Shown: piece after piece, positions 8,094-15,960 of the stretch
Numbering within the stretch: position 1 is the first letter of the stretch
Layout of the letters: each line of letters starts with the position of its first letter
Assembly (NCBI RefSeq): GCF_900103485.1
Contig: NZ_FNHW01000002.1
Location: 62,001 to 126,000 of the forward strand
Source of the DNA: Fictibacillus solisalsi
GTDB taxonomy: Bacteria > Bacillota > Bacilli > Bacillales > Fictibacillaceae
Length of the DNA: 64,000 bases
Direction of reading: 5' to 3'
Program-made: the position numbers and the translations under genes
Notes under the pieces: model-generated
Told to the model about the DNA's origin: nothing
The model's input: the letters and a program-made list of their open reading frames with translations, nothing else
Database searches by the model: none

Positions 8094-8746
8094 CAATCTT
8101 CCTCCTCGTTTAGTTCTTCAAGTGCTGATTTTGTTTGCTCTAGGTGAATTTGCATAGCTTCCACTGCGTCTCCCTTTTTTAATCCTTCAATGATTTTTTT
8201 ATGTTCTGTAATGACCTCTTCCCCTCGATTTTTACGATGAATAACCTGAACACCTATTCTTCTGAACAGATCTGATATTTGTTCAGAAATACTAATGAGC
8301 CTTTTGTTTTCTGCAAGGTCATATAAGGTTTTGTGAAACTCCCGGTCCAGAATGATAAATTGATCTTCATTTCCCATTCTCAGTTCTTTTTCCATTAATA
8401 AAATGATGCCCTCTAACTCTTCTAAACTCTTTTCGCTTATAGTAGAACTTATTTTTTTCACAATATGCAGTTCAACCAGCATTCTTAGCTCAAAAACATC
8501 CTCAATGTCCTTCTTAGTTATAGGACTTACAAACGTCCCCTTGTAAGGAATGGATACGAGCCATCCTTCTGTTTCAAGGGATTGAACCGCTTCTCTGAAG
8601 GGTGTTCTGCTAATATTAAATTCTTCTAAGGCTCTTTTTTCTGTAATCACCTCATTTTTTTTGAAAAGCCCGTTTATAATCGCTTCTTTTAAAATATTGT
8701 AAGCTTGTACTTTTAACGGGTTAGCATGGAAGGATCGACTTTTCAT
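8093..8746 (-). CDS. GntR/FCD-family transcriptional regulator
   Basis: Residues ~8-75 form a GntR winged helix (AYNILKEAIINGLFKKNEVITEKRALEEFNISRTPFREAVQSL region). The C-terminal ~130 residues are an all-helical FCD effector domain that normally binds a metal and an organic acid. It is the first gene of its operon and probably autoregulates it. The upstream region carries three tandem copies of a 7-base AT unit. Confidence 0.88.
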   Translation of the reverse strand: MKSRSFHANPLKVQAYNILKEAIINGLFKKNEVITEKRALEEFNISRTPFREAVQSLETEGWLVSIPYKGTFVSPITKKDIEDVFELRMLVELHIVKKISSTISEKSLEELEGIILLMEKELRMGNEDQFIILDREFHKTLYDLAENKRLISISEQISDLFRRIGVQVIHRKNRGEEVITEHKKIIEGLKKGDAVEAMQIHLEQTKSALEELNEEED

Positions 8747-8763
8747 TTGTTAACACCTCAAAT

Positions 8764-8784
8764 ATATAATATATAATATATAAT
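8764..8784. repeat. Triple 7-base tandem repeat upstream of GntR gene
   Basis: ATATAAT is repeated three times without error at 8764-8784, 18 bases from the GntR start codon. It may supply the -10 region or an operator; the function is not proven. Confidence 0.55.
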
Positions 8785-8904
8785 ACAGATTATTCAGATA
8801 ATTACAAGGGTAAAATTCGATTCCGTATTAAATTTGATGACTCGCTTACTAAAGATAAAAAGAAATTTTATGAAGCTTGTCATAAACTGGTTCCAAAGAA
8901 TTAA
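8785..8904 (+). pseudogene. Possible C-terminal remnant of an unknown gene
   Basis: One frame encodes a plausible charged tail with segments NYKGKIRFRIKFDD and KKKFYEACHKLVPKN, then TAA at 8902. There is no start codon and the upstream sequence is AT-repeat DNA. I do not recognise the family. It could be a chance open frame, but it lies next to another clear gene remnant. Confidence 0.3.
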
Positions 8905-8948
8905 TGGATTGATTATTGGTAAGTTATAAGAAACAACGCCATCTTGAG

Positions 8949-9074
8949 TTCAGCAAGGGCATTCATATGTGTTTGGGCGCGCCTCGCGCCCGTGTTAAAG
9001 CGGATATTGTATTTACCACTCTGCTGAAAACTCATGCCAAATCTTCGTCTGAGTATCCCGCGAAAGAATGTTAA
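8949..9074 (+). pseudogene. Cytochrome P450 C-terminal fragment with heme-binding motif
   Basis: A 41-codon open frame ending in TAA at 9072 reads FSKGIHMCLGAPRARVKAD and continues to TTLLKTH. This matches the P450 heme-binding loop (F-x-x-G-x-H-x-C-x-G-x-x-x-A-R); the heme-ligand Cys codon is at 8970-8972. A normal P450 has ~400 residues, but everything upstream of the loop is missing or unreadable, so this is the tail of a deleted gene. Just before it, AACGCCATCTTGAG looks like a frameshifted version of the preceding N-x-H-L-S region. Confidence 0.75.
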
Positions 9075-9137
9075 CTGGCAATTCAAGCTAGCCGCACAAG
9101 GCTTAGAATCTCTTCCAGTTTCTTTTTAGAGAAAAAA

Positions 9138-9189
9138 GTCAAACCCAACAAAACCATCCGTTCTCGCAGGTGGTTTTGTTGGATTTGAC
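9138..9189 (+). terminator. Long inverted repeat, probable old P450 terminator
   Basis: Nineteen-base arms (GTCAAACCCAACAAAACCA and TGGTTTTGTTGGATTTGAC) differ at one position and flank a 14-base loop. It lies just after the P450 remnant and probably was its terminator. Confidence 0.55.
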
Positions 9190-9310
9190 TATTCAGTGTG
9201 CCATGGATTTATTGATATTTCAAAACTCTTAATTTCACACAAGTTATGGTGGTAATTAATTGGGAGGTACGAACTTTGATATCTAAGGCCACCGTTTTAT
9301 TCGGTGAAAG

Positions 9311-9769
9311 TTACCTCGGACAACGAATGATAAAAACTCTAGCCACCTCAGATCCTCTGAATGTAGTATCTATAAACGTTTCCTGACATTTAAAGACTCT
9401 CAGCCTGATGGTATTAGGGTTCTGTCTTAAATTCAGTTCAAAGTCTACTAATCTTCCTGACAATCTGCCAATACCAATAGCTCTCATCGTATTATTGAGA
9501 GGGCAGGTGGCAGTTTCCAAGAGTACTGCCTGAAAATCCAAGCCTGGTGCAGTATAGCCGAGTTCGATGCCAAAGCGGCATATCGTACAAAGGTTTCCTT
9601 CAATAAAACCGCCGTTTTGGACTTTCAACCCCGCAAACTCCGAACGGCATTCGCATCGGGCTTCGTTTTGAGGCGATCGTTTACAACAATTGGAAGGGCG
9701 CGTGGCACAACGATTACACCCTGATTTCCAACATCCACACTTCCTTATTTTCCTTTTATGAATCGACAT
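9311..9769 (-). CDS. Cysteine-rich hypothetical protein
   Basis: The 152-residue product has 13 cysteines, eight of them in a basic N-terminal ~45 residues (RKCGCWKSGCNRCATR, then a CC pair and a C-x-C pair). An LCTIC pair follows, and a beta-rich C-terminal part ends RVFIIRCPR. I do not recognise the family. Cys-rich proteins of this kind occur in spore coats and exosporia, but that is only a possibility. The frame opens at 9784, but that ATG is immediately followed by GGGGGAG, which is the ribosome binding site for the ATG at 9769 (MSIHKRK), so I use the latter. No membrane segment is seen. Confidence 0.6.
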   Translation of the reverse strand: MSIHKRKIRKCGCWKSGCNRCATRPSNCCKRSPQNEARCECRSEFAGLKVQNGGFIEGNLCTICRFGIELGYTAPGLDFQAVLLETATCPLNNTMRAIGIGRLSGRLVDFELNLRQNPNTIRLRVFKCQETFIDTTFRGSEVARVFIIRCPR

Positions 9770-9974
9770 TGCATTCTCCCCCAAAATAAAATAACTACCT
9801 AAGATTGAACTTATGATAGTATTACATTCTATGAAAACAAACGATTCAAGGTTCGGGATCTATTATTTTCAAGGTGGAAAAAGTTCCATTTGTTGGTTGA
9901 GAGTAATAGGGAAATGTGCAACATCTGCAGAATAAGTACTTGTTCGATTTCTTTTAGAAATAGGAGGGTATTAT

Positions 9975-10370
9975 ATGGGAAAAGTGGTTCATTTCGAAAT
10001 TCATGTAAGTGACATGGAACAGGCCAAGAAGTTTTATGGAGAGGTGTTCGGCTGGACGTTCGAGGATTGGAGCGAATACGCAGGGATGCCTTACTTTGGA
10101 GCAACAACGGGCAGCCGTGACGAAATAGGAATCGACGGCGCATTGATGCAGCGTCAGAGTGCTCCGCCCGAGCCGAATCAGGCGTTGAATGGGTTTGCCT
10201 GTACTATGGGTGTGGAGGATTACGATTCTACGGAAGCCAAAATTCTTGAGAATGGCGGCAAGGTGGCGATGCCTAAATATGCCCTTCCAGGAATGGCATG
10301 GCAAGGATATTACCTGGACCCCGAAGGAAACATCTTTGGCATTCATCAACCGGATCAAAACGCGAAGTAA
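9975..10370 (+). CDS. VOC family (glyoxalase-like) protein
   Basis: This 131-residue single VOC domain has paired beta-alpha-beta-beta-beta motifs: VVHFEIHVSDMEQAKKFYGEVFGW at the start and YYLDPEGNIFGIHQPD at the end. The family includes glyoxalases, dioxygenases and antibiotic-binding proteins; the reaction is not identifiable. His5 and a Glu in the second half are candidate metal ligands. AGGAGG precedes the ATG. Monocistronic, followed by a strong terminator. Confidence 0.85.
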   Translation: MGKVVHFEIHVSDMEQAKKFYGEVFGWTFEDWSEYAGMPYFGATTGSRDEIGIDGALMQRQSAPPEPNQALNGFACTMGVEDYDSTEAKILENGGKVAMPKYALPGMAWQGYYLDPEGNIFGIHQPDQNAK

Positions 10371-10387
10371 AATCATAAAAAATACGT

Positions 10388-10420
10388 AAAAGGAGTTCAG
10401 TGAGCTGAACTCCTTTTGTT
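10388..10420. terminator. Bidirectional terminator
   Basis: AAAAGGAGTTCAG (10388-10400) and CTGAACTCCTTTT (10405-10417) form a perfect 13-base stem with a 4-base loop. It serves the VOC gene and the convergent nucleoside hydrolase gene. Confidence 0.88.
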
Positions 10421-11352
10421 TATTTATTTAGCATCACTCTGAAAAATTCTTCAACAAATCGGTCATAGTGAAGATTCATAGCGATTCGGGTTTTTCCCTT
10501 TTGGCTTTTGGGCCTCAAATCGATATACGACAAGCCTTTTCCTTCTACGGTTCCATCAATGACCTTGGCATCGTAATAAATAAAATCCACAATGGACGGA
10601 TTGGCCACCACCATGACTGTAAGCAAGTCGTGGATGGGTGCACCCTGAATGCCGGGTATTAACTTTTTATAGGCCTCAAAATAATATTCAAAAATCGGGG
10701 ACAGCAAAAATTCAAACGGTGAATCGACTTCCTGGACAATTCGGTTAATCATGGCATCAGTCACAATGGCGTAGTTTGTGACATTCAGAGGGGTAATGGT
10801 TAAATTGTGGGCAAATTTGAGAAGGTAATTGCTAGAAGTGGGGTCTCCGAAAAAATTGGCCTCAGCTAAGGGGGTCGCGTTTCCAGGAACAAAAAAGGCC
10901 CCGCCCATGAGGTAAAAAGCACCCGCTTTTTTTATTTCCTGATTAAATAAAATAAACGCAGTAGCTAAACTGGTGGATCGCCCGGTATCCACCATAATCA
11001 GATCTTTACCATGTAGGTTGAGCAGATAGCGAATCATATCAAAAGGATAAATCTGATACTGCATATCACTGGGAGGACGGATAGGACCAATACTCTCCTT
11101 CCCATGAATCTCAGGGTAGTAGGTCACTTCTTCCTGCTGAACCGGATTGGCGGCACCCGGAATAATCGGGATGTTCTTATGACCGGCCAACTGAACTAAA
11201 TAATAGGCGTTAGCAGTTGCCGTTTCTTTTGTTACGTTCCCGTAACTGGTGACGATCCCGACGAGCTCAAGATCCGGATGCAAAAGGGTGTAAATGATCG
11301 CCAGCGAGTCATCAATCCCAGGATCACAGAACAAAAGAATTTTTTTCTTCAT
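10420..11352 (-). CDS. Nucleoside hydrolase (IUNH family)
   Basis: The enzyme hydrolyses the N-glycosidic bond of nucleosides. The 310-residue length is standard. The calcium-binding cluster Asp10, Asp14, Asp15 is present (CDPGIDDSLAI), and a distal Asp lies in APIHDLLTVM. The Asp that usually comes two residues earlier (D-x-D-P-G) is replaced by Phe8, so this is a divergent subgroup. GGGGGAGG precedes the ATG. No nucleoside transporter is adjacent, so its specificity and pathway are open. Confidence 0.85.
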   Translation of the reverse strand: MKKKILLFCDPGIDDSLAIIYTLLHPDLELVGIVTSYGNVTKETATANAYYLVQLAGHKNIPIIPGAANPVQQEEVTYYPEIHGKESIGPIRPPSDMQYQIYPFDMIRYLLNLHGKDLIMVDTGRSTSLATAFILFNQEIKKAGAFYLMGGAFFVPGNATPLAEANFFGDPTSSNYLLKFAHNLTITPLNVTNYAIVTDAMINRIVQEVDSPFEFLLSPIFEYYFEAYKKLIPGIQGAPIHDLLTVMVVANPSIVDFIYYDAKVIDGTVEGKGLSYIDLRPKSQKGKTRIAMNLHYDRFVEEFFRVMLNK

Positions 11353-11479
11353 AAATAGGCCTCCCCCGCATGGTAATCACATTTTATGCTGACGTTTATG
11401 TTATATTCCAATAAAATGGAAAACCTGGTATGATGAAGCGAACGGAGTAGTTCAGTAACTAATAGACAGGAAGATTGAA

Positions 11480-11725
11480 TTGAAAGAAGAAGGAATATTA
11501 TTAGCAATCTCAGTGGTTTTGACTTTACTGGGGATTTATTTATGGAGAAAAGGAAATACACGGGAATCCTTCTGGGAGGCTTTCATTGAAACAGTGGGGG
11601 ACATTGTGTTGTTCGAACTTCCCATCTTTACAACCTTTAGAGCCTGGTCTGTCTTCCTGTGGTTGGCAGCTCTTATTCTGTTTATACTGTTTATTTTAAT
11701 CAATGTAAGTAGACTGATTTATTAA
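11480..11725 (+). CDS. Small two-helix membrane protein
   Basis: This 81-residue protein has two hydrophobic helices (~6-22 and ~57-79) flanking a charged middle containing RKGNTRESFWEAF. The start is a TTG with AGGAAG nine bases upstream. A second small gene follows 23 bases later, suggesting a two-gene unit. The family is not recognised. Confidence 0.5.
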   Translation: MKEEGILLAISVVLTLLGIYLWRKGNTRESFWEAFIETVGDIVLFELPIFTTFRAWSVFLWLAALILFILFILINVSRLIY

Positions 11726-11748
11726 GGAAAACAGGCATGGAGAGGGAT

Positions 11749-12054
11749 ATGAAAAAGATACTTTCAGTTGTAATCGCTATGGTTTTAATTGGTGGTGGAG
11801 TTTGGGGTTGTTTTTCTTATAAAAAGCATGAGGTGAAAGAGGCAGTACACGAGTATCTCATTAAAAAAGGAACTCAAGAAAACCAGATTAAAGTTTTGGA
11901 CCCATTTATTGCGAATTTAGAAGGCGACAAAAATTTGCTGGTTGCGGTAAGGCTTAAAAATGATAAAAAGACTTATTATTATTACAAAGATCAGTCAAAA
12001 AACAAGTTTGTGTTAGAGTCTTACGCATTGAATGGGCAGGAATATGTGCAATAA
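11749..12054 (+). CDS. DUF3139 family secreted/anchored protein
   Basis: The 101-residue protein starts with a signal-anchor (MKKILSVVIAMVLIGGGVW) followed by a small extracellular domain with KEAVHEYLIKKGTQENQI and KTYYYYKDQSKNKFVLESY, the layout of DUF3139. The frame opens at an ATG at 11737, but GAGAGGG lies between that and the ATG at 11749, which is therefore the likely start. It has a Cys six residues after the hydrophobic core (WGCFSY), so lipidation is conceivable. Function unknown. Confidence 0.65.
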   Translation: MKKILSVVIAMVLIGGGVWGCFSYKKHEVKEAVHEYLIKKGTQENQIKVLDPFIANLEGDKNLLVAVRLKNDKKTYYYYKDQSKNKFVLESYALNGQEYVQ

Positions 12055-12091
12055 AAAAACGAACTCGCGGATTAGCGTGTTCGTTTTTTCC
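12054..12091. terminator. Intrinsic terminator
   Basis: AAAAAACGAAC and GTTCGTTTTTT form the stem. It ends the DUF3139 gene, and the nuclease-like gene converges from the other side. Confidence 0.8.
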
Positions 12092-12122
12092 TTCTCATTT
12101 GTCACCTACAGTAAAAGCAAAT

Positions 12123-13043
12123 TTAACTTAAATCATATGCCATATTAATTAGTTTTTTAGCCTTTTCAAAATTTTCACTTGTAGAGATTGTTACTTCTAA
12201 ATCGCCCGTACCATAATGCCCTATATTAGTAACATCACGGGTGAAAGCTTGCTCTAATTCAATAGTATCAGGTTGAACTTTCAAATAAAGAAGTATCTTC
12301 CCCGATTGAGGATGTATTTCAACACAGGCAAAGTTTTTTATACGTTTAAACGCTATGTAATGTTTAAGTATTTTCATTTGAATATCATCGCCTAATGCCA
12401 TAACATAAGATTTTAATGCTTCAAATCTATCGGTTAGCTCCGTGTTAGCTTGCTCCAAATAATCTGAAACCGTTTTCACGCGTAAATTGCGGCTAATAGC
12501 CGATACATTTGCATCTTCGCTTATATGTACAGTTTGTGCGGTTGTAGCGTTAACCAAATCGAGTAGCAGCAAACCATCTTCATAGTGCTTGTACTGGTAA
12601 AGCTCGATATTACGGTTAATCTGTTGCACAGCGTGTTCATCATACTTAGTAAAACCACCTGCAATACAGAGTAAGCGAGGGCTGCTCCAATCAATAGCAT
12701 CAGAAACGGTGTGTCCATATCTACGCATAACCATTAACTCAAATTCCGCTTTATGATCGAGTAGCCAATCTAAGTAAAATAAGCCTTGGTTTATGACATT
12801 CTCGTTAATGGATCGCTTATATTCAATAATTACGGGGGAGTTATTCTCATCAATGCCTAACGTATCAATTCGACCAGCATGCTTTTTACCAGTGCTATAT
12901 TCAGAGGCTAAAAAACGTACCCCTAAGAATGTATCCAAATTTCGTTCTAAGATTTCTTGCAATGATTTTTCAATGGATATGGACTGACCCGTCAATTCTT
13001 GTACGTTTTCTCCATTAAGTCGAAACAGTTTAATATCGCCCAT
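12123..13043 (-). CDS. PD-(D/E)XK nuclease-like protein with DUF5655-type C-terminus
   Basis: This 306-residue protein has an N-terminal NucS-like restriction-endonuclease fold. Asp60 (HAGRIDTLG) and Glu74-x-Lys76 (PVIIEYKRS) form the PD-(D/E)XK metal site. The C-terminal ~110 residues (LKHYIAFKRIKNFACVEIHPQSGKI) resemble DUF5655. Family members are predicted DNA nucleases, possibly in repair or defence; no biochemical role is established for this architecture. The open frame starts at a GTG (13058), but AGGAGG lies within it and best serves the ATG at 13043. It stands alone. Confidence 0.75.
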   Translation of the reverse strand: MGDIKLFRLNGENVQELTGQSISIEKSLQEILERNLDTFLGVRFLASEYSTGKKHAGRIDTLGIDENNSPVIIEYKRSINENVINQGLFYLDWLLDHKAEFELMVMRRYGHTVSDAIDWSSPRLLCIAGGFTKYDEHAVQQINRNIELYQYKHYEDGLLLLDLVNATTAQTVHISEDANVSAISRNLRVKTVSDYLEQANTELTDRFEALKSYVMALGDDIQMKILKHYIAFKRIKNFACVEIHPQSGKILLYLKVQPDTIELEQAFTRDVTNIGHYGTGDLEVTISTSENFEKAKKLINMAYDLS

Positions 13044-13121
13044 CATATGCCTCCTCACAAAAAAAGTATAACATTGGATGACTAATAAGATTACATGACA
13101 ACAAGTTGTAGACTATAAATT

Positions 13122-13994
13122 TCAGAATTGATTCATCACAAACTGCTGAAATTTCTGCGTGGCGGGGGATACATATCTTCCTTCCACCCAGGCAATCCCG
13201 ATGGTCCGCTGACAGTGCGGGTTTTGGATGGGGATTTTTGCGATCTTGCTCTGGTCGGTCCCTTTTAAATTGGGAAGAATGGAGATGCCAAGGCCCGCAG
13301 CAACCAGTGCTGCAGCGGTGTCCGCCTCTTCGCCTTCAAAGGTGATATTTGGCGTAAGTCCTGCTTCGTGAAACAACTGCTCGACCGTAATCCTTAGAGA
13401 GAATCCTTCTTTTAAATGGATAAATGATTCGTCTGCAATCTGTTCCAACGTGATCGATTCGTGATGGGCATATTTGTGGTCTTTCGGAACGATCACATAC
13501 AGTTCCTCATCCCAAAGTGGCTTCCATACGATCGGTGCTTTGCTTTCCATGGAGGCGATGAGGCAAAGGTCGAATTCTCCTGCCAGCAGCTTGGCTATAA
13601 GCTGATGGGAAGGGCCTTGTCCGAGACGGAAATTTACCTTTGGGTAGGATCGGCGAAAAGCGGAAAGCAAATCGGGTATACGGCCGGTGCTTAACGTATG
13701 CAAAAACCCGATGGAAACTTCCCCTTGATTGGGGTCGAGCAAATCCTGAATTTCCTGTTTTCCTTCTTCAAATTCACGCATAATGTTCTCCACGCGCTGT
13801 AAAAAGAGCTCGCCGTATTTATTCAGCCGGATGGATCGTCCTTGTCGTTCAAATAAAGGCACCCCGATTTCCTCCTCAAACCGGGTAATCGAACGGCTGA
13901 GGGCGGGCTGGGTAATCGACAGGGCTTCTGCAGCACGCGTGACATGCTGCAGCTGTGCCAGTGTTTTAAAATACTCAAACTGCTGCCATTCCAT
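13122..13994 (-). CDS. LysR-family transcriptional regulator
   Basis: The 290-residue protein has the LysR winged helix (LQHVTRAAEALSITQPALSRSITRFEEEIGVPLFER) and a periplasmic-binding-like effector domain. It is transcribed divergently from the MFS gene at 14169, separated by 174 bases, the classical arrangement for a LysR activator/repressor of its neighbour. The inducer is not predictable from the sequence. Confidence 0.9.
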   Translation of the reverse strand: MEWQQFEYFKTLAQLQHVTRAAEALSITQPALSRSITRFEEEIGVPLFERQGRSIRLNKYGELFLQRVENIMREFEEGKQEIQDLLDPNQGEVSIGFLHTLSTGRIPDLLSAFRRSYPKVNFRLGQGPSHQLIAKLLAGEFDLCLIASMESKAPIVWKPLWDEELYVIVPKDHKYAHHESITLEQIADESFIHLKEGFSLRITVEQLFHEAGLTPNITFEGEEADTAAALVAAGLGISILPNLKGTDQSKIAKIPIQNPHCQRTIGIAWVEGRYVSPATQKFQQFVMNQF

Positions 13995-14127
13995 GGATCA
14001 CACCACATTTCTTCTGGATTATATATTACATATATGCATGAAAAAGATGATTATAATGAATTATACAACATAAGTTGACGGTGGTACGATAGGGATATGA
14101 AAAATAAGATTCAAAGGGATGATAGAG

Positions 14128-14172
14128 ATGCCACACGATGAATGTCCTGCCAATGAGATGATGACAGAATGA
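14128..14172 (+). CDS. 14-residue leader ORF overlapping the MFS start
   Basis: ATG at 14128, preceded by AAAGGGATGATAGAG, opens a frame encoding MPHDECPANEMMTE. Its TGA overlaps the MFS ATG as ATGA. The MFS gene has no strong ribosome binding site of its own, so translation of this mini-ORF may load ribosomes onto it or gate its expression. No function for the peptide itself is claimed. Confidence 0.45.
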   Translation: MPHDECPANEMMTE

Positions 14173-15398
14173 GCTACATTCAAAAAGGAACACCACTTTT
14201 TCGAAAAACCAGTATGGCGTTCTTTGCCGCTGGTTTTAATACATTTGCGATACTTTACTGCGTACAGCCATTAATGCCCGAATTCTCAAAGGAGTTCAGC
14301 ATTTCACCGACAACGGCAAGCCTGTCCCTTTCTGTAACCACGATCGTATTAGCTATAAGCATGCTGATCTTTGGATCATTGTCGGAAGTATGGGGACGAA
14401 AACCGATCATGGTCATTTCCATGCTTGCGGCTTCTGTGTTCTGTATTCTTACCGCTTTTAGTCCTAATTTTCACTTTCTCTTGATTTTACGAACGCTGGA
14501 AGGAATCTCACTGGCCGGTCTGCCTTCTATTGCTATGGCGTATCTTGGGGAAGAGATCGAACCGAAAAGTTTGGGGGCAGCGATGGGTCTTTATATTTGC
14601 GGCAACTCCATAGGCGCCGTATTTGGCCGGGTGTACTCCGGCTTGATGAGCGATTTCTTTGGCTGGCATGTCGCCATAGCCGGAATCGGCATCATTAGTT
14701 TAGTGGCTACTCTTATTTTCTGGAAGAGTCTCCCGGCATCACAAAACTTCAATGCCCGCAAACTTCAGGTTGGAAAACTGGGGCAATCCATGGTTGACCA
14801 TTTGAAAGATCCAGGATTAGTTTGCCTGTTCTTCATGGGATTTTTACTATTGGGAAGCAATGTGGCGCTGTTCAACTATATCGCCTACGTATTGCTCGGC
14901 AAGCCGTATTCGCTGAGCCAAACGATTGTTGGCTGGATCTTTTTGATCATGATCATCGGCATGTTCAGCTCGGTTTGGACGGGAAAATGGGTGGACCGAC
15001 ATGGAAGGCAGCGCATCCTCTTCATCAATTTAGTTCTTGCGTTGGCTGGTGTGACAATGACACTAGACTCTCATTTGCTCATTAAGATTATGGGACTCGG
15101 ATTTTTTACGTACGGTTTCTTTGGCAGCCATGCCATCGCCAGCAGCTGGGTTGGCCAGCGAGCGACTCATGACAAAGCACAGGCGTCATCACTTTATCTG
15201 TTTCTTTACTACACCGGCTCAAGCGTAGGGGGAACACTCGCAGGATTCTTCTGGACCGATTTCGGATGGGGTGGCGTCATCAGCATGACCGCAGGCTTCC
15301 TTGTGATTGGTGTCATGCTTTGGGCCGCTGTCTCAAAAATTGCACAGAACGGAAAGAACGTCAGACGCCAGATCCGCAGCGAAAGTATGCAGCATTAA
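14169..15398 (+). CDS. MFS transporter, YnfM/drug-efflux-like
   Basis: A 409-residue, 12-helix transporter with SLSEVWGRKPIMVISM in the loop after helix 2 (the MFS signature) and AMGLYICGNSIGAVFGRVYSGL in helix 5, as in YnfM-type exporters. Divergent LysR control suggests substrate-induced export. Translation probably starts at the ATG that overlaps the stop of a 14-codon leader ORF. A terminator directly follows its stop codon. Confidence 0.85.
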   Translation: MSYIQKGTPLFRKTSMAFFAAGFNTFAILYCVQPLMPEFSKEFSISPTTASLSLSVTTIVLAISMLIFGSLSEVWGRKPIMVISMLAASVFCILTAFSPNFHFLLILRTLEGISLAGLPSIAMAYLGEEIEPKSLGAAMGLYICGNSIGAVFGRVYSGLMSDFFGWHVAIAGIGIISLVATLIFWKSLPASQNFNARKLQVGKLGQSMVDHLKDPGLVCLFFMGFLLLGSNVALFNYIAYVLLGKPYSLSQTIVGWIFLIMIIGMFSSVWTGKWVDRHGRQRILFINLVLALAGVTMTLDSHLLIKIMGLGFFTYGFFGSHAIASSWVGQRATHDKAQASSLYLFLYYTGSSVGGTLAGFFWTDFGWGGVISMTAGFLVIGVMLWAAVSKIAQNGKNVRRQIRSESMQH

Positions 15399-15424
15399 CA
15401 CCCGATGATTCGGGTGTTTTTTAT
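15397..15424 (+). terminator. Intrinsic terminator after MFS gene
   Basis: AACACCCG (15397-15404) and CGGGTGTT (15411-15418) close on a 6-base loop and are followed by a T run. The hairpin overlaps the MFS stop codon. Confidence 0.8.
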
Positions 15425-15532
15425 TTTGTAAAAGGGATTCTGCGATATATGTTGAATATAAACTTCAGCTATGTCTGTGAAATGCACTTTAAAATAACGG
15501 AACAATTAATCAAGGGAGAGAGGCAAAAGACG

Positions 15533-15910
15533 ATGTTCAGTAAACTAGGCGAAGTGATGCTGTATGTCAATGACCAGGATCAAGCAGTAAAGTTTTGGAC
15601 GGAAAAAGCAGGATTCACTGTCATCTCTGAGGGCGAAAGTGGTCCAATGAGATGGATTGCAATTGCTCCCAGTAAAAATTCAGAAACCACAATCGTGTTG
15701 TTCAACAAGGAAGTTGTAGCGAAAATGTCACCTGAGCTCAACCTCGGCACACCTTCCTTAATGTTCTTCACAGAAAATCTCGATGAACTGTACAAGAACC
15801 TATCCAGCAAAAATGTGAATGTCGGTGAAATGGTAGAAATGCCTTCTGGGCGGGTGTTTAACTTCTCGGATGATGAAGAGAATTATTTTGCGGTGATGGA
15901 AAGCCACTAA
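15533..15910 (+). CDS. VOC family (glyoxalase-like) protein
   Basis: A 125-residue single VOC domain: GEVMLYVNDQDQAVKFWTEK at the start and MPSGRVFNFSDDEENYFAVM at the end. Reaction unknown. The long open frame in this region starts at 15266 inside the MFS gene, but GGGAGAGAGG precedes the ATG at 15533 and the domain starts there. Monocistronic between two terminators. Confidence 0.85.
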   Translation: MFSKLGEVMLYVNDQDQAVKFWTEKAGFTVISEGESGPMRWIAIAPSKNSETTIVLFNKEVVAKMSPELNLGTPSLMFFTENLDELYKNLSSKNVNVGEMVEMPSGRVFNFSDDEENYFAVMESH

Positions 15911-15922
15911 CAATAAAAAATG

Positions 15923-15960
15923 AAAAAGGAGTGAATGGAGATTTCATTCACTCTTTTTTT
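15923..15960. terminator. Bidirectional terminator
   Basis: GTGAATG (15931-15937) and CATTCAC (15945-15951), extended by A/T pairs on both sides, form a hairpin with A and T tracts outside. It serves the VOC gene and the antiporter gene ending at 15959. Confidence 0.85.

Larger units (their letters stand above)
8747..9310. other. Gene-poor, decayed intergenic region
   Basis: These 564 bases contain the GntR promoter area, a possible C-terminal coding remnant (8785-8904), a cytochrome P450 C-terminal remnant (8949-9074) and a 19-base-arm inverted repeat (9138-9189). No intact gene is seen. Confidence 0.7.

Noticed and set aside
8747-9310. Insertion sequence or attachment site in the decayed region
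   Set aside because: Apart from the 9138-9189 inverted repeat I found no transposase fragment, terminal repeats or target duplication; the repeat is better read as a terminator.
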